This document shows positions 6,209 through 7,504 of a stretch of 7,504 nt of DNA, piece after piece. How positions within the stretch are numbered: the first letter of the stretch is position 1; each line of letters starts with the position of its first letter. Source of the DNA: Comamonadaceae bacterium (GTDB lineage Bacteria > Pseudomonadota > Gammaproteobacteria > Burkholderiales > Burkholderiaceae_C); contig CANGYC010000116.1 in NCBI GenBank assembly GCA_947457975.1, forward strand, positions 1 to 7,504. The letters are read 5' to 3'. The notes beneath the pieces were generated by a model. It saw only the letters and a list, made by a program, of their open reading frames with translations. It was not told where the DNA came from and ran no database searches. A program made the translations under genes and the position numbers.

Positions 6209-7405
6209 GTTCAGCAGTGGTTCGAGGACTTGTCGCGCTTTCCCTGGCGAGACACGGCCATCACCCTGCGCCAGCGCTTTCGGGAGGACCGGATGGGCCT
6301 GGCCGCCAGCAGCCTGACCTTCACCACCTCCATCGCGCTGGTGCCTTTTTTCACGGTGGCCCTGGCCATCTTCACGGCCTTTCCCATGTTCGCCAAGCTG
6401 CAGGTCTTGCTGCAGGCCTGGCTGGTGGAGAGCCTGATTCCCGAGAACATTGCCCGCCAGGTGCTGGGCTACCTCACGCAGTTCACCCGCCAGGCCAATC
6501 GCCTGGGATTTGCAGGTCTGGCCGTGCTGGCGGTCACGGCGGTCGCCCTGGTGCTGACCATCGACCGCACGCTCAACGCCATTTGGCGGGTGCGCCAGCC
6601 CCGGCCCCTGACACAGCGCCTGTTGATCTACTGGGCCGCTGTCACGCTGGGGCCCTTGCTGCTGGCCGGCAGTCTGGCTGCCACCTCTTACGTGCTGCCC
6701 CTGGTGCGAGGCGGCGGCGGGGCGCCGTCGGATGTGGTTCAGTTCTTCATCGACCTCCTGGAATTTTTGATGCTTTCGGGTGCGATGGCGGCGCTCTACC
6801 GCTACATGCCCAATACCTACGTGAAGTGGTCGCATGCCTGGGTGGGCGGGCTCTTCGTGGCCGTGGGCATGGCGGTGGCCAAAAAAATCCTCGCGCTCTA
6901 CCTTCAATCGGTTCCCACCTACTCGGTGGTCTACGGTGCCTTTGCCACCGTGCCCATCCTGCTCGTGTGGATCTACATGGCCTGGATGATCGTGCTCTCG
7001 GGCGCGGTGATCACCGCCTACCTGCCCAGCTTGCTTCTGGGCGTGGGCCGGCGCGGCACGGGGCCAGGTTTTGCTTTTGAACTTGCGCTGGATGTGCTGC
7101 GCCTGCTCAAGCAGGCACGCTTGACGCCCGATCGTGGGCTGCTTGCATCGGTGCTGGCAGAGCGCCTGCGCACCGACCACCTTCAGCTGGACACGGTGCT
7201 GCGGGTGCTGGTGGATTTGCGTTGGGTCGGCCAGCTGGCCACGCACACGAGCGATGCCGAGCCGGTGTTCGTGCTGCTGGCCGAGCCTGAAAGCACCATG
7301 CTGGCACCGCTGGCGTCTGAGTTGCTGCTCGATAAAAACGAGTCCACCGAGCGCCTCTGGCAAAGCGCGGCCTGGGAACGCACGCCCTTGGGCGCGGTGC
7401 TCTGA
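6203..7405 (+). CDS. YihY/UPF0761 family inner-membrane protein
   Basis: The 400-residue protein matches the YihY (once called RNase BN-like, BrkB) family. It is an integral inner-membrane protein with no settled function; the old ribonuclease claim was not upheld, as tRNA-processing RNase BN is the separate elaC gene. Six hydrophobic segments lie near residues 34-60, 102-120, 139-165, 180-200, 212-232 and 246-275. Family signatures are REDRMGLAASSLTFTTSIALVP (28-48), AFPMF, LTIDRTLNAIWR (118-129), YWAAVTLGPLLLAGSL (143-158), YGAFATVPILLVWIYMAW (244-261) and SGAVITAYL. The E. coli protein stops soon after the last membrane segment at about 290 residues. This one adds about 115 soluble residues (285-400) that look helical, possibly winged-helix-like, as in the longer beta-proteobacterial members. 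Starts at 6164 (inside the DUF2069 gene) and 6191 (MIPAMNV, with GGGGA upstream) are alternatives; 6203 gives the usual N-terminus. Confidence 0.9.
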   Translation: MNVQQWFEDLSRFPWRDTAITLRQRFREDRMGLAASSLTFTTSIALVPFFTVALAIFTAFPMFAKLQVLLQAWLVESLIPENIARQVLGYLTQFTRQANRLGFAGLAVLAVTAVALVLTIDRTLNAIWRVRQPRPLTQRLLIYWAAVTLGPLLLAGSLAATSYVLPLVRGGGGAPSDVVQFFIDLLEFLMLSGAMAALYRYMPNTYVKWSHAWVGGLFVAVGMAVAKKILALYLQSVPTYSVVYGAFATVPILLVWIYMAWMIVLSGAVITAYLPSLLLGVGRRGTGPGFAFELALDVLRLLKQARLTPDRGLLASVLAERLRTDHLQLDTVLRVLVDLRWVGQLATHTSDAEPVFVLLAEPESTMLAPLASELLLDKNESTERLWQSAAWERTPLGAVL

Positions 7406-7406
7406 A

Positions 7407-7504
7407 TCAGGCGCTCAGAAAGCGCCTCAGGGCCGCGAGCGTCTCATCAGGTGCTTCGGTCATCTGGTGATGGCCCACCGGCACCCGGGCCACCTCGCAG
7501 GCCA
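7407..7504 (-). CDS. Alpha/beta hydrolase-like protein, C-terminal fragment
   Basis: Read on the minus strand from the window edge, an open frame gives 31 residues, ACEVARVPVGHHQM followed by TEAPDETLAALRRFLSA and a TGA stop. The pattern of valine-rich strand, GHHQM, acidic/proline stretch (TEAPDE) and final LxxLRRFL helix is typical of the last strand and helix of alpha/beta hydrolases, where a histidine after glycine is the catalytic base. Most of the gene, including the nucleophile, lies outside the window, so the substrate cannot be judged. It converges on yihY with one base between the stop codons. The assignment rests on a short segment and is moderate. Confidence 0.6.
   Translation of the reverse strand, partial: ACEVARVPVGHHQMTEAPDETLAALRRFLSA
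7409..7427. terminator. Possible hairpin at the convergent yihY/hydrolase ends
   Basis: AGGCGCT (7409-7415) and AGCGCCT (7421-7427) are perfect seven-base inverted arms around a CAGAA loop, four bases after the yihY stop. On the other strand the hairpin lies within the last codons of the hydrolase-like gene. It could terminate the yihY transcript, but no T-run follows, so the call is tentative. Confidence 0.35.

Noticed and set aside
6205..6212. GAACGTTC palindrome as a regulator site
   Set aside because: It is eight bases long, lies inside the first codons of yihY and matches no operator I recognise; chance is likely.
6182..7363. Long upstream extension of the DUF2069 frame, opposite yihY
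   Set aside because: The extension is Gln/His/Gly-rich with no hydrophobic pattern and lies fully opposite yihY; the membrane protein proper begins at the ATG at 6181.

Overview
The window is ordinary-looking chromosomal DNA from a GC-rich bacterium. The proteins suggest a beta-proteobacterium of the order Burkholderiales, most likely a Comamonadaceae relative. Grounds are the E. coli-like ThyA and FolA, the long (400-residue) YihY form and the DUF2069 neighbour. The taxonomic call rests on remembered protein resemblance and was not searched.

Layout: (1) Positions 1-2915, plus strand, carry the end of a xanthine-dehydrogenase-family molybdenum hydroxylase operon. An iron-sulfur small subunit, cut by the window edge, overlaps by 4 bases the large molybdopterin subunit. 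(2) A 42-base convergent gap holds a perfect 24-base palindrome, probably a shared terminator. (3) Positions 2958-6181, minus strand, hold four genes read right to left: a DUF2069 membrane protein, an FAD-linked D-2-hydroxyacid dehydrogenase of the GlcD/D2HGDH type, thyA and folA. Gaps are 11, 82 and 23 bases. The 82-base gap is the only room for an internal promoter. (4) From 6203, plus strand, a YihY/UPF0761 membrane protein diverges from the DUF2069 gene with only 21 bases between start codons, and an inverted repeat contains both starts. (5) The right edge holds the C-terminal end of an alpha/beta-hydrolase-like gene on the minus strand, one base from the yihY stop.

How they work together: ThyA makes dTMP and releases dihydrofolate, which FolA reduces again, so these two form a metabolic couple. 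The two hydroxylase subunits should assemble with a FAD subunit or another electron acceptor that is not in the window. The FAD dehydrogenase, DUF2069 protein and YihY have no clear functional link to each other or to thyA-folA.

I see no RNA gene, CRISPR array, insertion sequence, prophage gene or defence system. The most interesting points are the non-standard active-site loop and N-terminal extension of the molybdenum subunit, and the very compact divergent start region. I do not find a convincing new biological system here.
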